Shown: positions 45,438 to 54,081 of the stretch, one piece after another | How positions within the stretch are numbered: position 1 is the first letter of the stretch | Layout of the letters: the number at the start of each line of letters is the position of its first letter | Program-made: the position numbers and the translations under genes | Notes under the pieces: model-generated | What the model was told of the DNA's origin: nothing | What the model saw: the letters and a program-made list of their open reading frames with translations, nothing else | Databases searched by the model: none | Source of the DNA: Chloroflexota bacterium | Lineage (GTDB): Bacteria > Chloroflexota > Anaerolineae > Aggregatilineales > Phototrophicaceae | Length of the DNA: 64,000 bases | Assembly: GCA_026707225.1 (NCBI GenBank) | Contig: JAPOXG010000001.1 | Location: forward strand, 65,201 to 129,200 | Reading direction: 5' to 3'

Positions 45438-46811
45438 TCAATCCAGGTTGCTGATATCGGCGAGATTCAAATTGACTTTCTTGACGTCTTTAAAGCGGGT
45501 ATACGACTTGTCGAATTCTAGATGCACTGAGCCAGTTGGGCCGTGACGGTGCTTCGAAAGAATGACTTGCGCCTGACTGGGAAATTCGGTTGTGTCGGGA
45601 TTGTAGACTGCGTCGCGATACAGGAAAAGCACGGCGTCGGCGTCTTGCTCAATGGTGCCGCTTTCCCTAAGATCGGAGAGTAGCGGGCGTTTGTCATCCC
45701 GCTGTTCAACCGCCCGCGACAGCTGTGCCGTTGAGAGAACAGTGACGTTGAGCTCACGCGCGAGTTCTTTCAGCGAACGGCTGATGTAGCTGATCTCCTG
45801 CACGCGATTGTTCTCGTAGGCGCGGCCGGCGGACATCAGCTGCATGTAATCAACCATGACGATATCGAGGCCATATTCATGCTGAAGCCGGCGACACTTG
45901 GTGCGCATCTCGACTGGCGAAATTGAGGGCGTGTCGTCGATGAAGATGTGCAAGTTGGAGATGCGTCCAATTGTTTCTGTCAGGCGCGTATGTTCGCGCG
46001 CGCTAATATTAGCCCTGCGCAGTTGCTGGATATGGATGCCTGCTTCCATGGATATCAAGCGCTGCACCATCTGCTCGACGCCCATCTCCATGGTGAAAAT
46101 GGCGATGCGGCGGTCTCGGCGCGCCACATTCAAAGCGACCGACAGCATCCAGCTCGTCTTGCCCATGCCCGGGCGCCCGGCAAAGACGATGAGGTCCGAT
46201 TTATGGAAGCCACCTAGCAAGAGATCCAGGTCCTTAAAGCCGGTCGGCATGCCGATCGCGCCGACCCCGATTTCCAGCAGCCTTTCGAGTTCGTCGTAGT
46301 ATTCGCTCGCCGCTTCTTCAATCGTCACGAATTCGCTCTTGACTTGACGGTTGGTGACAGCGAAGAGCGCCTGTTCCGCTTCGTCGACGACCGTATTGAT
46401 TGACATTGCTTCATCTAGCGCAACCTGGCGGATGTTATCCGCGGCGCCCAGCATTTTGCGGCGCGTGGACGTCCTTGCGACCATCTCGCCGTAGACTTCA
46501 ACGTGGATGGCGGTCGGGGTATTGTTGACCAGGCTGGTCAAATAGGCTTGCCCACCGACCTCGTCCAGCAAGCCCATGTCACGCAGTTCGCCAGACAGTG
46601 TCACGTAGTCAATGGCGTCATTGCGTTCTTGCAAGCGGCTGAAGGCATTCCAAATGTATTCATGCCGCTTGAGGAAGAAGTCTTCCGCTTGTAGAATTGA
46701 GGCGACGCTGAAGAAGGCTTTCGGCTCGAGCAGGATGCCTCCAAGCACGGCCTGCTCAGCCTCCAGGCTCATAGGGGCTTGAATTTGCGTCGACTGAGCT
46801 TGACCGTCCAT
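45438..46811 (-). CDS. dnaB: Replicative DNA helicase DnaB
   Basis: The 457-residue product is a full DnaB: N-terminal domain (PMSLEAEQAVLGGILLEPKAF, YVTLSGELRDMGLLDEVGG), linker helix, and RecA-like C-terminal domain with Walker A VFAGRPGMGKTSWMLSVALN (about residues 209-228), Walker B DIVMVDYMQLM (about 314), and SLKELARELNVTVLSTAQLSR. As a ring hexamer it unwinds the replication fork. It is followed by dnaD and a helicase loader, so helicase, primosome remodeler and loader form one operon, as in Firmicutes but compactly arranged. Confidence 0.98.
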   Translation of the reverse strand: MDGQAQSTQIQAPMSLEAEQAVLGGILLEPKAFFSVASILQAEDFFLKRHEYIWNAFSRLQERNDAIDYVTLSGELRDMGLLDEVGGQAYLTSLVNNTPTAIHVEVYGEMVARTSTRRKMLGAADNIRQVALDEAMSINTVVDEAEQALFAVTNRQVKSEFVTIEEAASEYYDELERLLEIGVGAIGMPTGFKDLDLLLGGFHKSDLIVFAGRPGMGKTSWMLSVALNVARRDRRIAIFTMEMGVEQMVQRLISMEAGIHIQQLRRANISAREHTRLTETIGRISNLHIFIDDTPSISPVEMRTKCRRLQHEYGLDIVMVDYMQLMSAGRAYENNRVQEISYISRSLKELARELNVTVLSTAQLSRAVEQRDDKRPLLSDLRESGTIEQDADAVLFLYRDAVYNPDTTEFPSQAQVILSKHRHGPTGSVHLEFDKSYTRFKDVKKVNLNLADISNLD

Positions 46812-46883
46812 GCCAGCCTTTGTAGACGAGTGAGGTCAAACAGTCAGCTTTCCGGAAAATGGAAGGCGACTGAAAAATATCGA

Positions 46884-46912
46884 ATTATGGTATAGACCAG
46901 CTAAATGGTCTA
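46884..46912 (-). promoter_or_regulatory. Promoter of the dnaB operon overlapped by an inverted repeat
   Basis: On the minus strand TAGACC (46912-46907) and CATAAT (46889-46884) are 17 bases apart. A perfect inverted repeat, AGACCA-gctaaa-TGGTCT, covers 46894-46911, spanning the -35 and spacer, and looks like an operator. It begins directly after the stop of the DUF151 gene. Confidence 0.5.
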
Positions 46913-46916
46913 ATTG

Positions 46917-47462
46917 TTATTCTTCATCCTCTAAATCTTCCAGATTAAGGGTGTCGACAAAATCGGCAAAGGCGCTCAGCTTGCTTTCGTCGACGCGCTC
47001 GCCGCCTTCGCTTCTTTCATGCAGGTCATCAGCCAGCCCCAGAATCTCTGGCTCGACGTTGCGGTCGGGGCGAATGCCGGCGCGGTCCATCACGCTCTTG
47101 TCGACGTAAATTGGCGCGCTCAAGCGCACAGCCAGGGCGATGGCATCGCTGGGTCGGGCGTCAATCTCGATTGTATCGCCAGCCGCGTCAATATTAATCA
47201 CGGCGAAGAAAACATCTTTGCTCAAATTATTGATGTGGATGTGGCGCACCGATCCGCCCATTTCCTGGATGGTGGACTTGAGCAGGTCGTGGGTCAGCGG
47301 CCGTTCGCGCGCCATGCCTTGCAGCTCAAGCGTTATCGCTTCCGACTCGAATTGACCAATCCAGATGGGCAAGTAACGCTCTTCATCGACATCGCGCAGC
47401 ACGACCAAGCGATGTTGCGACATCAGGCTTACTTGTACTCGATCCACGATCATTTCAATCAT
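46917..47462 (-). CDS. Bifunctional nuclease family protein (DUF151)
   Basis: The 181-residue product matches the bifunctional nuclease (BFN/DUF151) domain: LVVLRDVDEERYLPIWIGQFES, AITLELQGMARERPLTHDLL, VFFAVINIDAAGDTIEIDARPSDAIALAVRL (reported here in its parts ENIDAA and DARPSDAIALA), and PIYVDKSVMDRAG. The tail is acidic. Plant and bacterial relatives have reported RNase/DNase activity but the physiological role is unclear. It has its own strong promoter at 47499-47526 and sits just upstream of the dnaB operon in the same direction. Confidence 0.92.
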   Translation of the reverse strand: MIEMIVDRVQVSLMSQHRLVVLRDVDEERYLPIWIGQFESEAITLELQGMARERPLTHDLLKSTIQEMGGSVRHIHINNLSKDVFFAVINIDAAGDTIEIDARPSDAIALAVRLSAPIYVDKSVMDRAGIRPDRNVEPEILGLADDLHERSEGGERVDESKLSAFADFVDTLNLEDLEDEE

Positions 47463-47498
47463 CGTCCGGTCGCCTTATTCGAAATCAGTCCAATGCAC

Positions 47499-47526
47499 AT
47501 TATACACCGAAGTCACGCCACTTCAA
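47499..47526 (-). promoter_or_regulatory. Sigma-70 promoter of the DUF151 gene
   Basis: On the minus strand TTGAAG (47526-47521) and a consensus TATAAT (47504-47499) are separated by 16 bases. The transcript would start about 30 bases before the ATG at 47462. Confidence 0.65.
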
Positions 47527-47649
47527 ACTTTGGCCGACCTTCCGCCGCCGAAATTGGCTCTCGCCAGTTCACGCTAAAAGGTGGCGCTGTCTACAAATGC
47601 GCGCCGGGATTGGCTACACTCAGCAGGGAGTGATGCGTGAGGATGTGTT

Positions 47650-48327
47650 GTGCGTGGGCTGTTGATGTTGCTGGTCGTGGCGCTGCTGGCGGCTTGCACG
47701 AGCATGCAAGAACTGCTAGCGCGAAGGCAGCCGCCGGAACTGGGTTTCCGCTATGGCGATGTGCTCTTTGAAGATGGCTTCGAGACCGGCGCTGAGTGGC
47801 GCGCATACAATTCGAGCGCCGATCTGTACCTTGGCGTTCGCGCCGGCGCCTTCCGTATAGAATTCAGCGGGCGCCAATACGTTTGGTCGCAGCGCGCGGG
47901 CCAGCACAGAAATGTCGTGATTGAAGCGGATTCGCGTCAAGTGTCGGAATTTGATCACAACGCCTACGGATTGGCTTGCCGCTTGGATCCTGCAAACAGC
48001 GGGCGCGGCTATTTCTTCTTGATCAGCGGCGATGGTCATGCCAGCATTCGCTGGAGCAACGGGCGTTCGCTCGAGCCGATCGTTGCCGCGGCGCCGCCCG
48101 CCCATATCCGGCAAGGACAGACTGGCAATCGCTTGCGGGTCCTTTGCATTGACGATTATCTGGCGCTGTGGGTCAATGGACGATTTGTGGCCGACGCCCG
48201 CGACGGTCGCTCGGGGCAGGGCGAGGTCGGTCTTGTAGGTGTCATGAATTATGCGGGGGCGCGCCTCGCGGTCGAATTTGATGACATCAGCGTATGGCGC
48301 GCCGCCCTTGACCTGCGCGAGTCATAA
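47650..48327 (+). CDS. Lipoprotein with laminin-G/jelly-roll-like domain
   Basis: The GTG at 47650, with GAGG upstream, gives 225 residues. The first 16 form a lipoprotein signal peptide (MRGLLMLLVVALLAAC), with the cysteine at 16 as lipid site. The rest is beta-rich with YGDVLFEDGFETGAEW, RVLCIDDYLALWVNGRFVADARD and a terminal AVEFDDISVWRAAL, the pattern of LamG/3-keto-disaccharide-hydrolase-like jelly-roll domains. It is probably exported and anchored outside, where it may bind carbohydrate. No catalytic residues are apparent. Confidence 0.7.
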   Translation: MRGLLMLLVVALLAACTSMQELLARRQPPELGFRYGDVLFEDGFETGAEWRAYNSSADLYLGVRAGAFRIEFSGRQYVWSQRAGQHRNVVIEADSRQVSEFDHNAYGLACRLDPANSGRGYFFLISGDGHASIRWSNGRSLEPIVAAAPPAHIRQGQTGNRLRVLCIDDYLALWVNGRFVADARDGRSGQGEVGLVGVMNYAGARLAVEFDDISVWRAALDLRES

Positions 48328-48415
48328 GCGCGGCAGTCCCGCTCGCGGTCGCAACATCTGCGGCGCCACTGCGTATACTTGCATGAGAGAGCGGCGGCAA
48401 GCATTTGGACACATC

Positions 48416-49255
48416 ATGGGACTTGAAGACACGATAGCGGAAGCGATCGTCATGGCGATGGATGAGCTCGCTGGCAATCCGCAGCGCGCGGTGAAATCGG
48501 CGCTGGACTGCGACTCGCCCGCGCAATGGATCAAGCAAGAGAGGACCAAGCTGGCGGTTATCGGCGGCGTCGAGATGGTCGTGCCTGGTTTGCACGCGTT
48601 CACGATTCCGACCGGCGTCAGCTATCTCTTGCACAAGATGGGTTATATCAGCTGGGGGATTGGCGCGCTCAAGGGCGCCTACATTATTGAGACGGAAGCC
48701 TATTCCGACCTGCGGAATATCCTGGCGCTGTGGGCAAACGAGTCTGATTTCAACGCCAACATCATTGAGCATTTGGCGATTTCCTTTGACGCGCTGCGCT
48801 GGGCGCTCTCGGCGGAAGGCCAGGCGGCGATGCCGGATCTACTCGAGGAATCGGTGGATGAAACGACATTGCGCACTTACCATATTCTCCAGAAGCTGGC
48901 GGAGAATCTCGTCGCTGGCGATGAACGGGGCCAGTCGATCGCCGGCGCGATGTTGGGCGCGGAAGAGGCGGCTCTTCTGCTTGATGCTGGCAAAGCGCAT
49001 GTGAAGCACCTGAATTGCGAAGTGATGCTGACGCGACCGCTGGGGCGGAAGATCAGCCGGCGTCTGGCTTACAAGCTGGCGTCGCGGATTAGCGCGCGCG
49101 TACCGGCGAAGATGATCGTCGGTTTCATTCCGGTCGCCGGGGCGATTGTCAATGCCTTGCTCAATGTACAGACGATCCAGAGCATGGCGGAGGCGGCTGA
49201 GAAATACTACGATCGCCGTTTGCGCCGGGCACACCTGGAAACGGCGATTCCTTGA
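48416..49255 (+). CDS. EcsC-like protein of unknown function
   Basis: From the ATG at 48416 the product is 279 residues. The N-terminal AVIGGVEMVVPGLHAFTIPTG and WGIGALKGAYIIETEAYSDLRNI, and the C-terminal KMIVGFIPVAGAIVNALLNVQTIQSMAEAAEKYYDRRL (given here by its ends KMIVGFIPVAGA and YYDRRL), resemble the EcsC protein family. That family has glycine-rich hydrophobic segments and unknown function. The identification is by pattern only. A TATACT box lies at 48374-48379. An alternative start is an ATG at 48383. It ends six bases from the convergent TIR gene. Confidence 0.55.
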   Translation: MGLEDTIAEAIVMAMDELAGNPQRAVKSALDCDSPAQWIKQERTKLAVIGGVEMVVPGLHAFTIPTGVSYLLHKMGYISWGIGALKGAYIIETEAYSDLRNILALWANESDFNANIIEHLAISFDALRWALSAEGQAAMPDLLEESVDETTLRTYHILQKLAENLVAGDERGQSIAGAMLGAEEAALLLDAGKAHVKHLNCEVMLTRPLGRKISRRLAYKLASRISARVPAKMIVGFIPVAGAIVNALLNVQTIQSMAEAAEKYYDRRLRRAHLETAIP

Positions 49256-49261
49256 TCTGAG

Positions 49262-50146
49262 TTAGCGGGTCCCTTCGGCCGCGCGCAGCTCGCCGATGAT
49301 CTCCAGCACGATGCTTTTGAAGGCTTCCAGTTTGTCGGCGCTGCTCAGGTGAACCAGAGCCAGCGTCGGCCGGCGGTTCGCTTTGTCCGCTTTGAAGCGC
49401 TGTTGCTTGGGCAGAAGACGATTCAAATCGCGCAAGATGGCGGCGCGCGCTTTCCGGCGCTTGAATGGTTTATGCGCCGCCAAGCGGTCAAGAGGAATCT
49501 GCGCCGATGGACGGCGGCGATAGGCATAGACCGAAAAGACCGTTACCAACTGGCGATTCAGTTTGACGCGCGCGTGAAAGCCTGGCTTGCTGACGCCGCC
49601 AAAAGCCACTTCATGCGCCAGGTTTCGGGACCAGTGGAACAGGTCGCGGGCAACTAGCGTAGCGACATCGCCGTCGTTTAGCTGTTCAACGAAAGGGAAG
49701 AAGTTGTCTTCGTCTGGCTGGCGCGAGAGAGAGGCAATCGCATTTGCTTTCGCCCCTTCGTCGGATCGCAGCGCGGCCTGGATAGAATCAACCAGCTTGG
49801 ACAAGCCATCGGCATTCCGCCCGCGGAGATCACAATACTGAATGTTGATGAGATGCAGCGGAATTAGAATATCGGCGACCAGCGCGGTGAACACCGGCTT
49901 GCGCAGCTGCCAGGCGTAGAGGCATTCGCGTTCCACCCAGACTGAACTCGCGCTTGCTTTTGAGAGCACGACGACCACCGCGTCGCAGCGCTGGATGCCC
50001 GCCTGAATCTCGCAAAGCCAGTCGACGCCGCCGCGGATGTTCTCAAAATCAACCCAGACGTCAATTGCCGCGCGTCTCAGCGAGTCGGCGATGAAGAGGG
50101 TTTCATCGCTGTCTTGATTGCTATGGCTGATGAAGACTTTGGTCAT
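49262..50146 (-). CDS. TIR-domain protein with uncharacterised C-terminal domain
   Basis: The 294-residue product starts with a TIR domain (about residues 1-130). It has VFISHSNQDSDETLFIADSLRR, IDVWVDFENIRGG, VVVLSKASASSVWVERECLYA and PVFTALV. The glutamate in the S-x-x-W-V-x-x-E segment (about residue 74) matches the catalytic glutamate of bacterial NADase TIRs. The remaining 160 residues (LVARDLFHWSRNLAHEVAFGGV; basic KPFKRRKARAAILRDLNRLLP) are not recognised and may sense or bind a partner. Bacterial TIR proteins often act in phage defence by NAD+ depletion or signal synthesis. It is a lone gene, with a palindromic repeat just upstream. Confidence 0.85.
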   Translation of the reverse strand: MTKVFISHSNQDSDETLFIADSLRRAAIDVWVDFENIRGGVDWLCEIQAGIQRCDAVVVVLSKASASSVWVERECLYAWQLRKPVFTALVADILIPLHLINIQYCDLRGRNADGLSKLVDSIQAALRSDEGAKANAIASLSRQPDEDNFFPFVEQLNDGDVATLVARDLFHWSRNLAHEVAFGGVSKPGFHARVKLNRQLVTVFSVYAYRRRPSAQIPLDRLAAHKPFKRRKARAAILRDLNRLLPKQQRFKADKANRRPTLALVHLSSADKLEAFKSIVLEIIGELRAAEGTR

Positions 50147-50204
50147 GGCCTCGATAATACCAAGTCAATCTTGCGAAGACCGATTATTATGCTATTGCAA
50201 GAAT

Positions 50205-50225
50205 GGGCAAGCCGCCGGCTCGCCC
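50205..50225. repeat. REP-like palindrome upstream of the TIR gene
   Basis: GGGCAAGCCGCCGGCTCGCCC is an imperfect palindrome followed by GTAC. It belongs to the same family as the palindromes at 61126, 61202, 62591 and 62632. Confidence 0.6.
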
Positions 50226-50309
50226 GTACATGCTTTGCCCGATCTTGGAGATTTCATTCCAACGGCAGTCATTCAGGTCACTTGCTTGGAATGGAATGAC
50301 TCGCTGCGT

Positions 50310-51503
50310 TCAGCCTGGGCTGCCTGCGCCGTAGCGCTTGATGACATCGCGGGCGACGACCATGCGATGCACCTCGGAGGCGCCGTCGTAAATGCGGAAG
50401 GCGCGCGCCTTTTCGTACCAGCCGGAGAGGGGCAGATCGCGCGAGATGCCGCGTCCGCCACAAATTTGCACGCAGCGATCAAGCACGCGCGCCACGATTT
50501 CCGAGACTTGCACTTTGGCGATTGAAGTTTCGACGCGCGCTTGCTGCCCTTGAGCCAGCAGCCAAGCCGCTTCCTGGATCAGCAAGCGACCCATCTTCAA
50601 CTCCATCTCCGAATCGGCCAGCATCCATTGGATCGACTGGTGGCTCGTCAGCGCGCCGCCAAAAGCTTCGCGCTCGGCGGCGTAGTCCGTCGCGATTTCG
50701 AGGGCGCGCTGGGCGATGCCGGTCCAGCGCATGCAGTGGGTCAAACGGGCTGGACCCAATCGCGATTGCGCCAGCATAAATCCCTGACCCGCTTCGCCTA
50801 GGATGGCGCTGTCAGGCAGGCGGACATTTTCGTAAAGAATTTCGACGTGCCCGCCGAAGTCTTTGGCGCCCATCACCGGCACATCGCGCAGGATCTTGAT
50901 GCCGGGCGTCTCGCGCGGCGCCAGGAACTGCGTGCAGCCTTGGTACGGATGCACTGCCGGATCCGTCAACGCCATGATGATGAAAAAGTCGGCGATTTCG
51001 CCATTGGTTGTGAGCCATTTGTGCCCGTTGATGACCCAGTCGCCGCCATCGCGGACGGCGCAGGTTTGGATCATGCGCGGGTCGCTGCCAGCGCCCGGCG
51101 GCGGTTCGGTCATGGAAAAGGCGGAGAAGGCATCGCCATTCGCCAGCGGCGCCAGATAGCGTTCCCTTTGCGCCTCGTCCGCCCAATTGCGCAGCAGGTG
51201 CATATTGCCTTCATCGGGCGCGGCGCAATGGATTGCCAGCGGACCCAGCATGCTGCGCCCGGCCGCTTCAAAAACGGGCACGATCTCCTGGATATTCAAG
51301 CCCATTCCGCCCCATGCTTTGGGCATGGTCGGCGCCCAGAGCTTGGCGGCTTTCGCCTTGGCGCGCAATTCCCGCAAGATGTCCGCGTTTAGGTCCGTGT
51401 TCGTCCGCAGCAGCTGCGTCTCCACCGGTATGACTTCTTCGTCAAGGAATTGACGGACGCGGTGGGCGATCGCCTCGACGTGGCGCGGGATGGTGAAATC
51501 CAT
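50310..51503 (-). CDS. Acyl-CoA dehydrogenase
   Basis: The ATG at 51503 (MDFTIPRHVEAI) gives 397 residues. The FAD-binding segment AFSMTEPPPGAGSDPRMIQT lies near residue 130. WVINGHKWLTTNGEIADFFIIM, FGGALTSHQSIQWMLADSEMEL, QICGGRGISRDLPLSGWYEKARAFRI and YDGASEVHRM follow, the last in the region of the catalytic glutamate for this ACAD subgroup. It oxidises an acyl-CoA to the enoyl-CoA with an electron-transfer flavoprotein. The open frame upstream to 51776 overlaps the divergent nucleoside hydrolase gene and is not used. No other beta-oxidation gene is adjacent. Confidence 0.94.
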   Translation of the reverse strand: MDFTIPRHVEAIAHRVRQFLDEEVIPVETQLLRTNTDLNADILRELRAKAKAAKLWAPTMPKAWGGMGLNIQEIVPVFEAAGRSMLGPLAIHCAAPDEGNMHLLRNWADEAQRERYLAPLANGDAFSAFSMTEPPPGAGSDPRMIQTCAVRDGGDWVINGHKWLTTNGEIADFFIIMALTDPAVHPYQGCTQFLAPRETPGIKILRDVPVMGAKDFGGHVEILYENVRLPDSAILGEAGQGFMLAQSRLGPARLTHCMRWTGIAQRALEIATDYAAEREAFGGALTSHQSIQWMLADSEMELKMGRLLIQEAAWLLAQGQQARVETSIAKVQVSEIVARVLDRCVQICGGRGISRDLPLSGWYEKARAFRIYDGASEVHRMVVARDVIKRYGAGSPG

Positions 51504-51611
51504 TGGCTTCGACCTTTTGGGATTCAGGATCAGTGCTCGGCGCGAGTATACCATAGGGCGGATCGCGCAACGCGAAAGTCTGTTCGCGCATGGCGCCGAC
51601 GCGTCGACTGT

Positions 51612-51640
51612 TTGCGCCGACATTTGGCATCCGCTATACT
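51612..51640 (+). promoter_or_regulatory. Sigma-70 promoter of the second nucleoside hydrolase gene
   Basis: TTGCGC (51612-51617) and TATACT (51635-51640) are 17 bases apart. An AAGGAG ribosome site follows before the ATG at 51664. Confidence 0.6.
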
Positions 51641-51663
51641 CGCCGAGATTCAAGGAGAAGCCC

Positions 51664-52587
51664 ATGCGAAAATTTATCATCGACACCGACAGCGCCTGCG
51701 ATGACGCTGTCGCCTTGGTCATGGCGCTGCGGCAGCCGGACATCGACGTCAAGGCGATCACGGTGGTTGCTGGCAACGTGCCTGTGCCGCTGGGCGTTCA
51801 GAATGCGCTTTACACCGTTGAGCTTTGCGGCGCTGACGCACCCGTGTATGCTGGCTGCGCCAAGCCGCTGCTGCGCGAGCTGGAGACAGCGCGGGATTTG
51901 CAAGGGCACTCCGGATTGGGCGATATCGGCTTGCCCTTGCAGGGGCGGATACCGGCGAATGGTCATGCCGCCGATGTGCTGCGTGATGTCATCAATGCGA
52001 ACGCCGGCGATATCACCTTGGTGACGCTCGGACCTTTGACCAATGTCGCGCTTGCTTTGCTGCGCGAGCCGGAACTGGCGCAGCGGGTATCCCACTGTTG
52101 GATTATGGGCGGCATCGGCGCGGGCCACGGCAATGTGACGCCGACGGCGGAATACAACATCTGGGTGGATCCGGAGGCGGCGAAAATCGTTTACGAGTCG
52201 GGCATGAAGATGACCATGGTTGGCTGGGATATCTCCTGGAAGCACGCCACCTTTGACGCCGAAGAAGCCGACGAGATCCGCCGCATCGGCACGGCGCTGG
52301 CGGAGTTTGTTATTGATATCCAACCCACCCTGACCGAATTCTCAATGACGGAGAACGCGCTGGCGGGCTTTGACTTGCCGGATCCGATCACGATGGCGGC
52401 GGCGATTGACCCGAATATCGCTGAGTACAAAGACTACCGAGTGGATGTGACGACCGGGGACGGCTTGGCGCGCGGGATTACCGTGGTGGATGTGCTCGGC
52501 GTCAGCAAGAAGGCGCCGCAGATGAGCGTGGCAACCAGCGCCGATAGATCCGCATTTATCGACATGCTGAAGCGCAGCGTTTCCTGA
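51664..52587 (+). CDS. Nucleoside hydrolase, inosine-uridine preferring type
   Basis: The 307-residue product has DTDSACDDAVALVMAL at the N-terminus (calcium site; the usual glycine after the second Asp is Ala), GHSGLGDIGL near residue 81, VTLGPLTNVALALL near residue 120, and AEYNIWVDPEAAKIV near residue 163. It hydrolyses ribonucleosides to ribose and base. It is a paralogue of the gene at 18711: they share TVVAGNVP, GNVTPxAEYNIW and GxTVVD blocks. AAGGAG lies six bases before the ATG. Confidence 0.93.
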   Translation: MRKFIIDTDSACDDAVALVMALRQPDIDVKAITVVAGNVPVPLGVQNALYTVELCGADAPVYAGCAKPLLRELETARDLQGHSGLGDIGLPLQGRIPANGHAADVLRDVINANAGDITLVTLGPLTNVALALLREPELAQRVSHCWIMGGIGAGHGNVTPTAEYNIWVDPEAAKIVYESGMKMTMVGWDISWKHATFDAEEADEIRRIGTALAEFVIDIQPTLTEFSMTENALAGFDLPDPITMAAAIDPNIAEYKDYRVDVTTGDGLARGITVVDVLGVSKKAPQMSVATSADRSAFIDMLKRSVS

Positions 52588-52630
52588 TGCGCTTAGAACA
52601 GCGACTTCGAGCGGGAATGCTTAAGCGCCG

Positions 52631-53926
52631 CTAATCCTCGCGGGTGGCGTCGAGCGGGACCGAGCCGTGCCCGGCGAAGCCACTGCCCGGGTTGGGGATG
52701 ACCAGTTTCGTGCCGCTATAGAGCCTGATCGGCTCGTCGCCCAGATTAGCCAGGATGATTTCGGCGACGCTGGTCTCGAATCGCCGCGCGATGCTATAAA
52801 AAGTTTCGCCATGTTCTACCACATGCACGACCGCCGGTGGATGCTCGAAGGTCTTTCGCTCGGGCCAGCCGTTGACGCGCGCAAGGCTGTTGAGCGCTTC
52901 TTGCGCGCGCTGACCGCGGGCTAGCTCCGCTTCGGAAGCCGGCAAGGCGCCACTCCAATCGAGCACCTGCAGGTCTCGGTCTGCCCGCTGCCCGAGGATG
53001 CCAATGACGCTTTCGCCCTGCTGCGCCGTCTCGCCGAATATGGTGGTCACTTTGCCGCGGTGCACGGTCAGGCTAAGCGCATTGCGATGCACCTGCTGAA
53101 TGGTGACCAGCGAGCCGATATGAATGTCAACGCCGTTGACGGTGAGGTTGACCGGTTTATCTTCCGGCGTCTGAATCGCGACCATCGCTTCGGCTTGTTC
53201 ACAGGCGGGGAAATCTGTACTCGTCGTTATGGATAGCGCTTGAAAGGGGAAAGCTGCGCCGATGCCCATGGTGGGCAGAGACGCCATCGCGTTCAGGCGC
53301 GCTAGGTCTTTGCGCTGCGCCCAGGCGACCTCCCCGCTGTTCACGACGCGCAGCCAATCTCCGGAGTCGTCGAAGGCATCGACCAGCAGGAGTTCGTCGA
53401 CCGCGGCCGACCCAATGGGTTCGGGAATGATACCGGGATTCTTGAACAGGGTCGTCTCGACCAAGGCGGCGCTGCTTATGGGGTCGACAACGCGCGCGAC
53501 GGTCGCCGGGTCGGTGTCATTGATGACCTCCGTGTCGCCCGCCATTAAGATCAGAATGCCTGGTCCCGAGTAGGTTCGCGGATACTTGGCGCCCAGATGG
53601 AGAATAGCGAGGCCCCAGTGCAGCTGCTCGAGATCCAGGCCGCCTGATTGGATGCTTGACAGACCGATGACAGAGGCTCGCTGAGAAGGACGGCTGGAAT
53701 CCCCCGGTTGCGAATCGCCTGCGAAGTTGGCTTCCACCTTAGGGTGGCTGTAACAGAGGCTGCCCGGTTCCAGCTCGGCGCAATTTTGACCGATGCTGGC
53801 AAACGCATTTTCGACCGTCGCCCGGCAGAGACTGTCATGTGCCCGAACCGTGGCAAAGCTCACAGTGGCGAGCAGGACCAGCGAAGCGATGAGACGCGTG
53901 ATTGGCACTCTTGTGGCAGCTTTCAA
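52631..53926 (-). CDS. Exported protein with C-terminal LysM domain
   Basis: The 431-residue product starts with a signal peptide (RLIASLVLLATVSFATVRA). The middle has a repeat-like segment of unknown class, including an SH3-like stretch LLVDAFDDSGDWLRVVNSGEVAWAQRKDL (given by its ends LLVDAFDDSG and VAWAQRKDL), then a FecR-like region VHRGKVTTIFGETAQQGESV. The last 60 residues are a LysM domain: HVVEHGETFYSIARRFETSV and LYSGTKLVIPNP. LysM binds peptidoglycan or chitin. The start is a TTG at 53926 with weak support; a GTG 18 bases further on is an alternative. Role unknown. Confidence 0.75.
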   Translation of the reverse strand: MKAATRVPITRLIASLVLLATVSFATVRAHDSLCRATVENAFASIGQNCAELEPGSLCYSHPKVEANFAGDSQPGDSSRPSQRASVIGLSSIQSGGLDLEQLHWGLAILHLGAKYPRTYSGPGILILMAGDTEVINDTDPATVARVVDPISSAALVETTLFKNPGIIPEPIGSAAVDELLLVDAFDDSGDWLRVVNSGEVAWAQRKDLARLNAMASLPTMGIGAAFPFQALSITTSTDFPACEQAEAMVAIQTPEDKPVNLTVNGVDIHIGSLVTIQQVHRNALSLTVHRGKVTTIFGETAQQGESVIGILGQRADRDLQVLDWSGALPASEAELARGQRAQEALNSLARVNGWPERKTFEHPPAVVHVVEHGETFYSIARRFETSVAEIILANLGDEPIRLYSGTKLVIPNPGSGFAGHGSVPLDATRED

Positions 53927-54081
53927 AAGATTGATTCGGCGTCCATCTATGCTATCACAGCCGCAGGGCGTCGGCGAAAAGGTCTCCCGCGCTCACTCAC
54001 AGTTGCCTGCATCAGTCTGGCGCAAGCATGGTGTCTGCCAAGCAAGAAGCGACGCGTTTACGTCCAGCCCGCCCCGAAATC

